Source: CAYFTL01 sp964346145 (lineage in GTDB: Bacteria > Bacillota > Clostridia > Christensenellales > Aristaeellaceae). Taken from it: 39,948 bases of DNA. Shown here piece by piece: positions 7,037-14,945 of this stretch; position 1 is the first letter of the stretch; each line of letters opens with the position of its first letter. Under the pieces are notes generated by a model. It was not told the DNA's origin and ran no database searches. It saw only the letters and a list, made by a program, of their open reading frames with translations. The position numbers were made by a program, and so were the translations under genes. Where the stretch lies: assembly GCA_964346145.1 (NCBI GenBank), contig CAYFTL010000019.1, forward strand, positions 1 to 39,948, in the 5' to 3' direction.

Positions 7037-7923
7037 AGCAGGGGATAGTAGCCCATGCGTACGCCAAGATTAATTGGTCGTTGGATGTGGTGGGCAAACG
7101 CTCGGATGGGTATCATGAACTGGACAGCTTGATTCAATCCATATCCGTTTGCGATACGCTGACCTTTAGAAAAGCCGATAACCTTCAGCTGTTTGTGCGG
7201 GACGTAGAAACAGGTAGGGTATATCAAGACGGGGAACACAACTTGGTGCTAAAGGCGGCAAAAGTGCTACAGGCCGAAACTGGATATTGTTCCGGCGCGC
7301 ACATAACATTGCAAAAGGTTGTCTGGGAACAGGCCGGATTGGGTGGTGGGAGTGCGGATTGTGCCACAACGCTGTGCGCATTGAACGAGTTGTGGGCGTT
7401 GCGCCTAAGCAAACAAGACTTATTGGCCATAGCGGAACGGTTGGGCGCAGATGTGCCGTTTTGTGTAGAAGGTGGCTTTCAAAGGATGCGTGGGTTTGGG
7501 CAGGTTTTGTTGCCCCAACCTGTGGCCCCCATGTGGAACTTGTTGTTGATCCACCCGGGCAAGGGATTGTCTACTGCGGATGTGTTTAAGGACTGGGCTC
7601 AAGAGGCTGATCCGGTTCATCCTCGGACGAATGATGCGCTTAAGGCCATCGCGGCAGGCGAGATCGACAACCTGAAACAATGGGCAGGCAATGGCCTGCA
7701 ACAGCCAGCTGTAAAAAAGATTCCGGAAATTTCCGATATTCAAAACGATCTATATGAACACGGAGCATTGTTCGCGCAGATGACGGGAAGCGGATCTACG
7801 GTCTTCGGGGTGTTTGGAGATAAACCGTCTACACACAAGGCGTATCTGCGATTAAAAAAGAAATATGACAAATGTGCTATGGCGAAGACCGGGCTTGCAG
7901 GCAATGCGCTGCACTGGTTTTAA
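7033..7923 (+). CDS. ispE: 4-diphosphocytidyl-2-C-methyl-D-erythritol kinase
   Basis: Phosphorylates CDP-methylerythritol in the MEP route to isoprenoid precursors. A GHMP-kinase protein of 296 residues: AYAKINWSLDV with GYHELDSL near the N-terminus (substrate site and the conserved Lys), the glycine-rich ATP loop GLGGGSADCA, and LGADVPFC, which is diagnostic for IspE. A C-terminal GHMP motif reads MTGSGSTVFGVF. It starts with GTG, overlapping the upstream stop by four bases (GTGA). It follows a nucleotidyltransferase and precedes a DUF1934 gene. Confidence 0.95.
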   Translation: MKQGIVAHAYAKINWSLDVVGKRSDGYHELDSLIQSISVCDTLTFRKADNLQLFVRDVETGRVYQDGEHNLVLKAAKVLQAETGYCSGAHITLQKVVWEQAGLGGGSADCATTLCALNELWALRLSKQDLLAIAERLGADVPFCVEGGFQRMRGFGQVLLPQPVAPMWNLLLIHPGKGLSTADVFKDWAQEADPVHPRTNDALKAIAAGEIDNLKQWAGNGLQQPAVKKIPEISDIQNDLYEHGALFAQMTGSGSTVFGVFGDKPSTHKAYLRLKKKYDKCAMAKTGLAGNALHWF

Positions 7924-7957
7924 AGTTGAGTAGAAAACTGATGAAAGAGTGAGACCC

Positions 7958-8380
7958 GTGAGAGTAAACCTGCGCATAAAAAGCACCCAAAAGGATTCTG
8001 CAAACCAAATTCAAAAGATGGAGCAACGGGTGGAAGGCTGGCTGGAGCCTAGCGATGACACGGTCACGCTGCGCTATCGCGAACAAAACGAAGGTTTCGA
8101 GGGAGATAGTGTAGAAATCCATTTTTTTGAGAGCGAAATCCACATGAACAGGCGGGGCAATGCCCATACGGATCTGCGCTTTTTGCCTGGAGAACCGCAA
8201 ACTGGAAAGTACCTTGTGGAAGGGTTTGAATTGAATATGGAAGTGCAAACCCGAAAGCTAGATTGGTTGTACGATGCGGTTAGTGAGAAATTGCAAGCCA
8301 GCTTATCCTACGAATTGTGTTGGGAAAATGGCGAGGCGGTTAAAACCCGGCTGGAAATTAGTGTCACAAGGGTGAAGTAA
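7958..8380 (+). CDS. DUF1934 (YwiB-like) beta-barrel protein
   Basis: About 140 residues rich in beta-strand patterns. It resembles the DUF1934/YwiB family: a short N-terminal strand (VNLRIKSTQ), VTLRYRE, VEIHFFESEIHMNRRGNAHTDL and a C-terminal SYELCWENGEAVKTRLEISV. YwiB has a calycin-like fold, and its function is unknown. Two GTG starts are possible, 7949 and 7958; I prefer 7958 because AGAGTGAG sits just upstream. In Bacillus and many clostridia the gene precedes argS. Here the next gene is an unrelated unknown protein whose ATG overlaps the TAA of this one. Confidence 0.75.
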   Translation: MRVNLRIKSTQKDSANQIQKMEQRVEGWLEPSDDTVTLRYREQNEGFEGDSVEIHFFESEIHMNRRGNAHTDLRFLPGEPQTGKYLVEGFELNMEVQTRKLDWLYDAVSEKLQASLSYELCWENGEAVKTRLEISVTRVK

Positions 8381-8880
8381 TGGCTACGTTTATGCGTGCG
8401 GCCGCCCAAGCGGCGGTCGGGGAAAAAAATGCCGTAAAGGTTGATCGGGGATCGGGCCTATATGTGGTGTGCGTGGCCAACATTGCAGATGCGGATAGAG
8501 CTGGAATGGCTGAGAGGCTCCGGTTGCGGCAATTTGAGACAGAAAGTCGCGGAGAATGGTTGACCATAGTGCCTGCGGCCGGTTGGATTATTAAAGTGCG
8601 CGATTGGTTGCGCAATTATTCTGGCGAAGAAACCCCTCTAATGACCTCGCTAGGATTTGGGTTGAACCGTGCGGTGGCAGAACCGGACCATCAACTCTGG
8701 CTTTGGGGTATAAAGCTCCTGGAGCTTTCGTGCGCTGTTTCTGAAAAGATGGCGTTTGAGCGAAGGGTTCGCCAGAGGGCGGCCGAGGCCTTACGTGCAG
8801 GGCGATTTGGCGGCACGCTGTGGGACTGTGCGGCTATATGCAAACTGATAAATAGTTGTGAAAAAAATGTGTCATATTAA
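8380..8880 (+). CDS. Hypothetical protein (166 aa)
   Basis: I do not recognise this protein. Its ATG overlaps the stop of the DUF1934 gene (TAATG), so it is almost certainly co-translated with it. It is Ala/Arg/Trp-rich with no membrane segment or signal peptide. Visible pieces include an N-terminal MRAAAQAAVGEKNAVKV, a beta-like YVVCVANIADAD, a central WLTIVPAAGWIIKVRDWL, and a helical C-terminal half with ERRVRQRAAEALRAGRFGG. It occupies the place where argS follows ywiB in other Firmicutes, but no class I synthetase motif (HIGH, KMSKS) is present. No terminator follows before the rubrerythrin leader. Confidence 0.65.
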   Translation: MATFMRAAAQAAVGEKNAVKVDRGSGLYVVCVANIADADRAGMAERLRLRQFETESRGEWLTIVPAAGWIIKVRDWLRNYSGEETPLMTSLGFGLNRAVAEPDHQLWLWGIKLLELSCAVSEKMAFERRVRQRAAEALRAGRFGGTLWDCAAICKLINSCEKNVSY

Positions 8881-8909
8881 AAAAATGGTTAGAAAAATAT
8901 TTTTTGGGG

Positions 8910-8958
8910 TATACTCAATATAGTTGCAATTTTGGCAGCAAGCGCTCCGTTGCAACTA
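8910..8958 (+). promoter_or_regulatory. Rubrerythrin promoter region with leader inverted repeat
   Basis: A -10-like TATACT (8910-8915) lacks a convincing -35 box. Just after it, TAGTTGCAA (8921-8929) and TTGCAACTA (8950-8958) are a perfect nine-base inverted repeat with a 20-base loop that contains a smaller AGC/GCT pairing. It could be a repressor site (peroxide or redox control would suit the gene) or an RNA hairpin in the leader. Confidence 0.45.
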
Positions 8959-8993
8959 ATAAAGTAAAATTATAAAGGGAAAGGGAGATTATT

Positions 8994-9530
8994 ATGAAAG
9001 AGTTAAAAGGCACCAAGACGGAACAGAACTTGAAGACCGCATTTGCGGGCGAATCGCAGGCACGCAACAAGTACACCTACTACGCCTCCAAGGCAAAGAA
9101 GGAAGGCTACGAGCAGATCGCTGCCTTGTTCCTGGAAACGGCAAACAACGAAAAAGAGCACGCCAAAATCTGGTTTAAGCTTTTGGGTGGCATCAACGAT
9201 ACCGCTGCCAACCTGAAGGATGCTGCGGCTGGCGAAAACTATGAGTGGACCGATATGTATGCCGGTTTTGCAAAGGAAGCCCGTGAGGAAGGCTTTGAAA
9301 AGATTGCTCTGTTGTTTGAAGGTGTTGCAAAGATTGAAAAAGAGCATGAAGAGCGTTATCTGAAGCTGCTGAAAAACGTTGAAGAGGGTTTGGTGTTCAG
9401 CCGTGATGGCGAAGCCATTTGGCAGTGTGCAAACTGCGGACACATAGTAATTGGCAAAAAAGCTCCCCAACTTTGCCCCATTTGCGATCATCCTCAAGCG
9501 TTCTTCCAGATTCGCGCTGAGAACTATTAA
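8994..9530 (+). CDS. rbr: Rubrerythrin
   Basis: A cytoplasmic non-haem iron protein that reduces hydrogen peroxide in anaerobes. It is 178 residues, the usual short form. The ferritin-like di-iron domain (about 1-135) has the glutamate ligands in AFAGESQARNKY, NNEKEHAK, EAREEGFEKI and KIEKEHEERY. The C-terminal rubredoxin domain has CANC and CPIC pairs 12 residues apart that hold one iron. The ribosome site AAGGGAAAGGGAG precedes the ATG. It is monocistronic, with a leader inverted repeat and a strong terminator. Confidence 0.96.
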   Translation: MKELKGTKTEQNLKTAFAGESQARNKYTYYASKAKKEGYEQIAALFLETANNEKEHAKIWFKLLGGINDTAANLKDAAAGENYEWTDMYAGFAKEAREEGFEKIALLFEGVAKIEKEHEERYLKLLKNVEEGLVFSRDGEAIWQCANCGHIVIGKKAPQLCPICDHPQAFFQIRAENY

Positions 9531-9548
9531 TCTTTTCTTTATCTTTAT

Positions 9549-9580
9549 AACCGAGCCACAATTTGTGGCTCGGTTTTTTG
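9549..9580 (+). terminator. Terminator of rubrerythrin
   Basis: CCGAGCCACAA/TGTGGCTCGG stem followed by six T residues, 19 bases after the stop codon. Confidence 0.9.
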
Positions 9581-9660
9581 ATGTTTTAAAGCAGTGACTA
9601 AAGCGGTGCTCTGCCGAAGGAGTTGATGCTGCGATAGAATACTATTTTGATTTGGCAATC

Positions 9661-9690
9661 TTGTTGATCGGGGTTGTGATATGGTATGAT
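9661..9690 (+). promoter_or_regulatory. Probable promoter of the GH4 gene
   Basis: TTGTTG (9661-9666) and TATGAT (9685-9690) with an 18-base spacer, about 70 bases upstream of the start codon. Confidence 0.5.
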
Positions 9691-9761
9691 GAAATAGAAA
9701 ATGTGCGAAAAGCAAAGTTAGGACAGCAAATTTTTTGGAAAAGAATGTAGGAGTGGATAAA

Positions 9762-11051
9762 TTGGAAAAGGCCAAAATAGTATTTATCGGTGCGGGCAGT
9801 CTGTCGTTTGGTATACCGACGTTCAGGGACTTGTTTACGACTCCTGAGCTAAAAGGGTCTGCACTCCATCTCGTGGATATTGATTCCGAGAATTTAGAGC
9901 GCATGTATAATCTGGCGCTGTGCATGAACGAAGCATCGGGTATGGAACTTGAAATTTATAAGACGGCTGAGCGCAGGGAAGCATTGCCTGAAGCTGATTA
10001 TGTAATCAACAGTTTGGCTATTGAGCGGTGTGAATTGTGGAAGCAGGATTTTCAAATTCCGCTGAAGCACGGCATTAAACATTGTTTGGGTGAAAACGGA
10101 GGTCCGGGGGCGTTGTTCTTTTCGATGCGCACGATTCCGCTGATCCTGGATATTTGTAGGGATATGGAAGAACTGTGTCCCGATGCCTGGTTTTTGAACT
10201 TTAGCAATCCGGAAAGCCGGATTGTGTTGGCGGTAAACAAATACACCCGGATAAAGTGTATCGGATTGTGCCATGGGATTTATATGGGCAAAAATGATGT
10301 GGCGCATATTTTGGGCGTGCCTAGCGAAGATATTCGAGTTAACGCCGCCGGACTCAACCACTTCCAGTGGCTTACCAGCATTCGCAGTAAGGAAGGCAAT
10401 GTGGATTTGTACCCTGAGCTTAAGGAAAAAGAGGCACAGTTTGACCCGGAATTTGCTCCGCTTACTAGAAAAATATTTCGTGCCTTCGGCTATTGGCCTA
10501 CCTGTTCCGACGACCACTTGGGCGAGTATTTGCCTTATGGTTACGAGGCGGGCATGGAGGGGTATGATTTTGATCACGATGAGCAGGAACGGGTTGCTAT
10601 GAAACAAAGCGTGGCCGATGTGCTCAGCGGCAAGGAAGATGTGCGGAAATGGCTGCATAAGTCGGGAGAGAAGGCCATCGAGGTAGTGACGGCCTTGCAC
10701 ACCGGCGAGCGCAAGTATATACCTTCGGCTATCGTCTACAACAATGGAGCGATTGAAAACCTGCCCGCTGACCTGGCGGTGGAGATACCAATTGAAGTGG
10801 ATGGCAGCGGTATCCGCAGTTTACATATAGGAAAGATGCCCGCAGGTACCGCTGCGCTCATGAGCTTGCAAATAGGCGCGCAGCAAATGGCGGTAGAGGC
10901 TGCTGTGCACGCCGATAAAAACATGGCGCTGCAGGCGTTGTTGGTGGATCCGGTGATCAACGATACGGAGGCAGCGCGCAAAATATTGGATGAGCTTTGG
11001 GAAATCAACAAGCCGTATATTCATAAAAGTTTTGTTTCTAAAAATGGTTAA
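9762..11051 (+). CDS. Family 4 glycoside hydrolase (NAD- and metal-dependent glycosidase), 429 aa
   Basis: GH4 enzymes cleave glycosides by an NAD-dependent oxidation-elimination mechanism with a divalent metal. The N-terminal Rossmann motif IVFIGAGSLSFG binds NAD. ALFFSMRTIP and NFSNPESR are conserved GH4 stretches. The metal ligands are the Cys of GLCHGIYMG and the His of GLNHFQW. The four-residue motif CHGI differs from CHSV (alpha-gluco/galactosidases), CDMP and CNVP (6-phospho-glycosidases); CHGx is associated with alpha-glucuronidase-type members, so a uronic acid substrate is possible but unproven. I chose TTG at 9762 because AGGAG lies eight bases before it; an in-frame TTG at 9735 lacks a ribosome site. 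The enzyme has no signal peptide, so its substrate must be imported, yet no sugar transporter is adjacent. Confidence 0.88.
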   Translation: MEKAKIVFIGAGSLSFGIPTFRDLFTTPELKGSALHLVDIDSENLERMYNLALCMNEASGMELEIYKTAERREALPEADYVINSLAIERCELWKQDFQIPLKHGIKHCLGENGGPGALFFSMRTIPLILDICRDMEELCPDAWFLNFSNPESRIVLAVNKYTRIKCIGLCHGIYMGKNDVAHILGVPSEDIRVNAAGLNHFQWLTSIRSKEGNVDLYPELKEKEAQFDPEFAPLTRKIFRAFGYWPTCSDDHLGEYLPYGYEAGMEGYDFDHDEQERVAMKQSVADVLSGKEDVRKWLHKSGEKAIEVVTALHTGERKYIPSAIVYNNGAIENLPADLAVEIPIEVDGSGIRSLHIGKMPAGTAALMSLQIGAQQMAVEAAVHADKNMALQALLVDPVINDTEAARKILDELWEINKPYIHKSFVSKNG

Positions 11052-11079
11052 GAGTTGAAAAGAAAATTCATCTTAAAAT

Positions 11080-11117
11080 GTCGAGGGACTTTAATCGATT
11101 TTCCTTGACGTTTTTTT
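11080..11117 (+). terminator. Probable terminator of the GH4 gene
   Basis: GTCGAGGGA pairs imperfectly with TCCTTGAC across a 13-base loop, followed by seven T residues. Confidence 0.55.
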
Positions 11118-11247
11118 GTTGGCAGTTTATTGACAAAAATCAAGGGTAAATCAATGCATAAAGATTCGATTTATATGGTTGGTGTATGCATTCAGTGTAA
11201 AGAATATGAAAACATATTTAAGATAAGAATGAGCTTTGATTAAGGGC

Positions 11248-11293
11248 TTGACAGCATAGCAGGAAAGAATTATTATTGATTAGTATGACTAAT
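11248..11293 (+). promoter_or_regulatory. fab operon promoter with candidate FabT operator
   Basis: TTGACA (11248-11253), 17-base spacer, TATTAT (11271-11276). Two bases further, ATTAGT-ATG-ACTAAT (11279-11293) is a perfect 15-base palindrome over the likely transcription start. Autoregulation by the first gene, a MarR-type FabT, is the natural reading. Confidence 0.75.
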
Positions 11294-11317
11294 GAATTTG
11301 GACTGGTGGTGTAGGAA

Positions 11318-11773
11318 GTGGATCCGCTTTGTGTAGAGCTGAATGAATTGCTGGTGGATGCCTACCGCTCCATCACGAAAATAGAAGAACAAATGCTTAA
11401 ACGCATGACAGAAACAAATTTATCAATCAGTGAATTGCATTTAATTGAGGCAATCGGGGAAGCTAAGGACAGTTGCAGCGTGTCTTGCGTGGCGCGCAAG
11501 CTGGGCATCACACTTCCTTCTGCAACGGTTGCGATCAACAAATTGGCCAAAAAGGGTTATGCAAAAAAAACGCGTTGTCGAGAGGACGGGCGAGTGGTTC
11601 GGGTGGAGCTGACGGAAACGGGCAACAGGATAAATTTGGCCCATCACCGGTTTCACGAACAGATGGTGCGCAAAATGTTGAACGGATTTAGCGACGAGGA
11701 AAGGTATGTTCTCTTGGATGGCATTCGAAAATTAAGGGATTATTTCAATACTCGGCTTACTCCGGTTGATTAA
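11318..11773 (+). CDS. fabT: MarR-family regulator of fatty acid synthesis (FabT-like)
   Basis: A dimeric winged-helix repressor. The product is 151 residues from the GTG at 11318, full length for FabT; the close AGGA makes the ribosome site poor, but the N-terminal helix (VELNELLVDAYRSITKIEEQML) needs this start. Helix-turn-helix residues follow: LSISELHLIEAIG, then SCVARKLGITLPSATVAINKLAKKGY, with the wing CREDGRVVRVELTETG. FabT in streptococci heads the fab operon and represses it when acyl-ACP binds. The same position here, and the palindrome beside its own -10 box, support that role. The next gene, fabH, begins about 33 bases after the stop. Confidence 0.82.
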   Translation: MDPLCVELNELLVDAYRSITKIEEQMLKRMTETNLSISELHLIEAIGEAKDSCSVSCVARKLGITLPSATVAINKLAKKGYAKKTRCREDGRVVRVELTETGNRINLAHHRFHEQMVRKMLNGFSDEERYVLLDGIRKLRDYFNTRLTPVD

Positions 11774-11806
11774 GTGCAGTACATTGGTAGTGAAAGGAAA
11801 AATGCA

Positions 11807-12760
11807 ATGAGGCTACTGGGAACGGGCAGCGCGTTGCCCGCCAAACGGCTTACCAATAAACAACTTACGCAAATTGTAGATACGAGCGACGAATGGATTG
11901 TTTCGCGTACAGGCATTGAGGAGCGCAGGATAATCTCCGACGAAACGCTGTTAGAACTGGCCACAAAAGCATCGCAGCATGCGCTTGCGGATGCCGGGAT
12001 AGGGCCACAAGATCTGGATTTGATCATCTGTTCCAGCGTGCTTAATGAATACAGAACCCCAGCGCTAAGCTGCTTGATTCAGGAGCAGATCGGTGCCAGC
12101 TGTCCCGCATTTGATATGAATGCGGCCTGCCCCGGCTTTGAGTATGCACTAGACGTGGCCGATAGCTATATTGCGTCGGGCAAGTGCAAAAAGGTGCTGA
12201 TTGTGTGCGCCGAACTGATGAGCCAAATGGTGAATTGGGACGACCGGGCTACTTGCGTACTGTTTGGTGATGGGGCTGCCGCTGCGGTGGTGGACGATGG
12301 ACAGGGTTTTTTATCGATCAAACTTAAAGCTGTGGGCGGAAAAGAGTTGCTGAACGCTCAAACGCCCAAGAGGGGGACCCCTTATTGTAAACCTGGCAAG
12401 GAGCAGGACGGCGGCCTATATATGAATGGCCCCGAGGTTTATAAGTTTGCGGTATCTAACGCAGTGAAAGATATCAAAGAAGTGTTGCAGGATGCGGGGG
12501 AAAGCATAGAAAACGTAAAATTTTTTGTGCTGCATCAGGCAAATGTACGCATTCTGGAAGCGGTGCGCAATCGCCTCAAGCAGCCGGTTGAAAAATTCCC
12601 CTACACTATTCAAAAATACGGCAACACATCCTCGGCCAGCATTCCTATTTTGCTCGACGAGCTTAACAAATCGGGGCAGCTGCAACAGGGCGACTTAATC
12701 GTGCTAAGCGCGTTTGGTGCAGGGTTAACGACCGGTGCGTGCCTTTTGCGCTGGGGATAG
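11807..12760 (+). CDS. fabH: 3-oxoacyl-ACP synthase III (chain-initiating)
   Basis: Condenses acetyl-CoA (or a branched primer) with malonyl-ACP to start fatty acid chains. It is a thiolase-fold protein of 317 residues. The catalytic triad is visible: Cys in NAACPGFEYALD, His in VLHQANVRI and Asn in YGNTSSASIP. The usual AACSGF is AACPGF here, a small variation beside the active Cys. I chose ATG 11807 (AAAGGA upstream; family-typical N-terminus RLLGTGSALP) over the GTG at 11774, which adds 11 residues and follows the fabT stop directly. Confidence 0.95.
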   Translation: MRLLGTGSALPAKRLTNKQLTQIVDTSDEWIVSRTGIEERRIISDETLLELATKASQHALADAGIGPQDLDLIICSSVLNEYRTPALSCLIQEQIGASCPAFDMNAACPGFEYALDVADSYIASGKCKKVLIVCAELMSQMVNWDDRATCVLFGDGAAAAVVDDGQGFLSIKLKAVGGKELLNAQTPKRGTPYCKPGKEQDGGLYMNGPEVYKFAVSNAVKDIKEVLQDAGESIENVKFFVLHQANVRILEAVRNRLKQPVEKFPYTIQKYGNTSSASIPILLDELNKSGQLQQGDLIVLSAFGAGLTTGACLLRWG

Positions 12761-12807
12761 GTGCTGTTTTTTAAGGTGATTGAATCAACAGCTTATTACG
12801 GGTTTTC

Positions 12808-12822
12808 TTGTTTTATAAACAA
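12808..12822. promoter_or_regulatory. Palindrome in the fabH-acpP gap
   Basis: TTGTTT-TAT-AAACAA is a perfect 15-base palindrome in the 96-base gap, 34 bases before the acpP ATG. It could be a second operator or a small RNA hairpin. Confidence 0.4.
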
Positions 12823-12856
12823 TTTATATTACAAACGATTTTAGGAGGAACTTATC

Positions 12857-13075
12857 ATGACTTTTGAAAAAGTAGCAGAAATTTTGGCGGATTACAAGGA
12901 CATCGAAATCAGCACGATTACCCCCGAGACCACCTTTGAAGAGTTGGAATTGGATTCTTTGGACATGGTTGAGCTGGTGATGAGCATGGAAGATGAACTT
13001 GGCGTGAGCATTGAAATGGACGAAGGCATCAAGTCTGTACAAGATATCGTTGCTCTAATCGAACAGAATAAGTAA
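12857..13075 (+). CDS. acpP: Acyl carrier protein
   Basis: A 72-residue acidic carrier on which fatty acyl chains are built. The phosphopantetheine attachment serine lies in ELELDSLDMVELVM, and the four-helix pattern with many Asp/Glu residues is typical. The ribosome site TTAGGAGGAA is strong, in keeping with the high amount of ACP needed. FabK follows 12 bases later. Confidence 0.96.
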   Translation: MTFEKVAEILADYKDIEISTITPETTFEELELDSLDMVELVMSMEDELGVSIEMDEGIKSVQDIVALIEQNK

Positions 13076-13087
13076 GCGAGGCGCAAT

Positions 13088-14035
13088 ATGATTTGTACCG
13101 ATATTTGTGAGCTGCTGGGCATAGAATACCCCGTTATTCAAGGTGGCATGGCATGGATTGCCGATGCCCAGCTGGCGGCGGCGGTTTCCAACGCTGGGGG
13201 TTTGGGTTTGATTGCAGGCATGAACAGCAACGCAGCACAACTGCGCGAGCAGATTCACAGATGTCGCAAGCTTACCGATAAGCCATTCGGTGTAAACCTT
13301 ATGATGATGAGCCCGTACGTGGAAGAGCAAGCTCGGGTGTTGATTGAGGAGCGCGTGCCTGTGGTCACTACAGGTGCGGGCTTGCCCACCAAATACATGC
13401 CAGCTTGGATTGAAGCGGGGATAAAAGTGATTCCTGTGGTGCCGTCAACAGCGATAGCCAAACGGGTGGAGCGCAGCGGTGCGGTTGCCGTGGTTGCCGA
13501 GGGAAGCGAAGCGGGCGGACATATTGGAGAAATTTCTACCATGGTGCTCGTTCCGCAAGTCGTGGATACGGTGGAAATTCCAGTAATTGCCGCGGGCGGC
13601 ATAGCCGATGGACGCAGCGTAGCGGCCGCATTTATGTTGGGCGCGCAAGGTGTGCAATGTGGTACTTGTTTTTTGGTGGCAAATGAATGCACCGTCCACC
13701 AGAATTATAAGGACAAAGTAATTGCTGCACGGGATATTGATACCGTGGCGACTGGGCGCAGGCTCGGTCACCCGGTGCGTGGGCTTAAAAATCCGTTCAC
13801 CAGCGCTTTTACAAAGATGGAATATGATTCGGCTGTAAGCAATGAGCAGCTTGAAGAATATGGTGCTGGTTCCTTGCGCAAAGCTGCGCGGGAAGGCGAC
13901 GTAAGGGAAGGAAGCGTGATGGCGGGGCAAGTTGCGGGCATGATCCGAGAGGAGAGACCCGCTGCAGACATTATTCAAAATATGTTTGCCCAGGCCGAAC
14001 AAGTGTTGAATGGAGCAGGCAAATGGATAAAATAG
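13088..14035 (+). CDS. fabK: Enoyl-ACP reductase II (FMN-dependent)
   Basis: Reduces the trans-2-enoyl-ACP double bond, the last step of each elongation round, using NAD(P)H and FMN. It is 315 residues with a nitronate monooxygenase/FabK TIM barrel: YPVIQGGMAWIAD near the N-terminus, GGLGLIAG, VVAEGSEAGGHIG and IPVIAAGGIADGRSVAAAFMLGAQGVQCGT, where the last stretch binds the FMN phosphate. No fabI or fabL is present in the operon, so FabK is the enoyl reductase here; such species are less sensitive to FabI inhibitors like triclosan. Its end overlaps the fabD start by 13 bases. Confidence 0.95.
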   Translation: MICTDICELLGIEYPVIQGGMAWIADAQLAAAVSNAGGLGLIAGMNSNAAQLREQIHRCRKLTDKPFGVNLMMMSPYVEEQARVLIEERVPVVTTGAGLPTKYMPAWIEAGIKVIPVVPSTAIAKRVERSGAVAVVAEGSEAGGHIGEISTMVLVPQVVDTVEIPVIAAGGIADGRSVAAAFMLGAQGVQCGTCFLVANECTVHQNYKDKVIAARDIDTVATGRRLGHPVRGLKNPFTSAFTKMEYDSAVSNEQLEEYGAGSLRKAAREGDVREGSVMAGQVAGMIREERPAADIIQNMFAQAEQVLNGAGKWIK

Positions 14036-14943
14036 CATTTGTATTTGCGGGGCAAGGCACTCAATATCCGGGCATGGGACGGTCGCTGTACGAAAACAGT
14101 GCGCCAGCCAAAGCGGTCTTGGAACGTTGTGAAGCCATTCGGCCAGGCACGATAGAAATGTGTTTTGAAGGCTCTGCCGAGCAGCTGGCACAGACCGAGA
14201 ACACTCAGCCCTGCGTGGTTGCTGTGGATTTGGCTTGCGCTTTTGCGCTCAAAGAGCAAGGGATCAACCCGCAAATGGTGGCGGGGTTTTCCCTTGGCGA
14301 ATTGGCTGCGGTTTGCTTTGCTGGACTGCTGAGCGTGGAACAGTCTTTTGAGCTGGTGTGCCGGCGCGCAGAAGCCATGCAGGCCAGCGCACAGAAGCAT
14401 CCGGCGGGCATGGCAGCTGTGCTTCGCTTGGCGGATACGGATGTGGAAAAATTGTGTGCAGAAGCTAAAAATGTATACCCGGTAAACTATAATTGCCCGG
14501 GGCAGGTCTCGGTTTCCGGGACAGAGGATGGGTTAAACGTTCTTGAAAAATTGGTCGCTGAGCATGGCGGAAGGATGCTGCGCCTAAAGGTAAGCGGAGG
14601 ATTCCATTCGCCGTTTATGGCCGAAGCATCGGAGGAGATGACTAAGCTGACAAGCGGCATTGACTTTGGCTCGGCCCATGTCCCGGTTTATGCCAACTTA
14701 ACGGCGCAACCCTACGAAAACGGCATGGAGGCGCAGACGCTGGCTGATCAAGTTAAACGGCCGGTATTGTGGCAAAAGAGCATAGAGAATATGCAAACGC
14801 AGGGGGCCAAGATTTTTGTGGAGTTGGGGCCCGGTAAAACCCTTAGTGGTTTGATCAAAAAAATTGGCGGCGCAAGCAAGGTTTTAAACGTAGAAGATAT
14901 CGACACGCTGAATGCGTGCGTTGAGCGACTGGAGGAGGCGTAA
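14023..14943 (+). CDS. fabD: Malonyl-CoA:ACP transacylase
   Basis: Moves the malonyl group from CoA to ACP. It is 306 residues with FAGQGTQYPGMG at the N-terminus, the nucleophile serine in AGFSLGELAA (GxSxG) and the catalytic histidine in GGFHSPFM. GPGKTLSGLI near the end is also conserved. The ATG lies inside the last codons of fabK, a sign of coupled translation. Confidence 0.96.
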   Translation: MDKIAFVFAGQGTQYPGMGRSLYENSAPAKAVLERCEAIRPGTIEMCFEGSAEQLAQTENTQPCVVAVDLACAFALKEQGINPQMVAGFSLGELAAVCFAGLLSVEQSFELVCRRAEAMQASAQKHPAGMAAVLRLADTDVEKLCAEAKNVYPVNYNCPGQVSVSGTEDGLNVLEKLVAEHGGRMLRLKVSGGFHSPFMAEASEEMTKLTSGIDFGSAHVPVYANLTAQPYENGMEAQTLADQVKRPVLWQKSIENMQTQGAKIFVELGPGKTLSGLIKKIGGASKVLNVEDIDTLNACVERLEEA

Positions 14944-14945
14944 GT

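Noticed and set aside
8380..8880. Idea that the unknown gene is a broken argS
   Set aside because: The frame is intact, and neither HIGH, KMSKS nor the arginyl-tRNA synthetase C-terminal pattern appears.
11774..11806. Upstream GTG start for fabH
   Set aside because: The extra 11 residues do not fit the family's N-terminus, and the AAAGGA site points to the ATG at 11807.
12776..12786. TGATT-G-AATCA palindrome near the fabH end
   Set aside because: It is short, close to the stop and without a promoter; the longer TTGTTT palindrome nearby is the better candidate.
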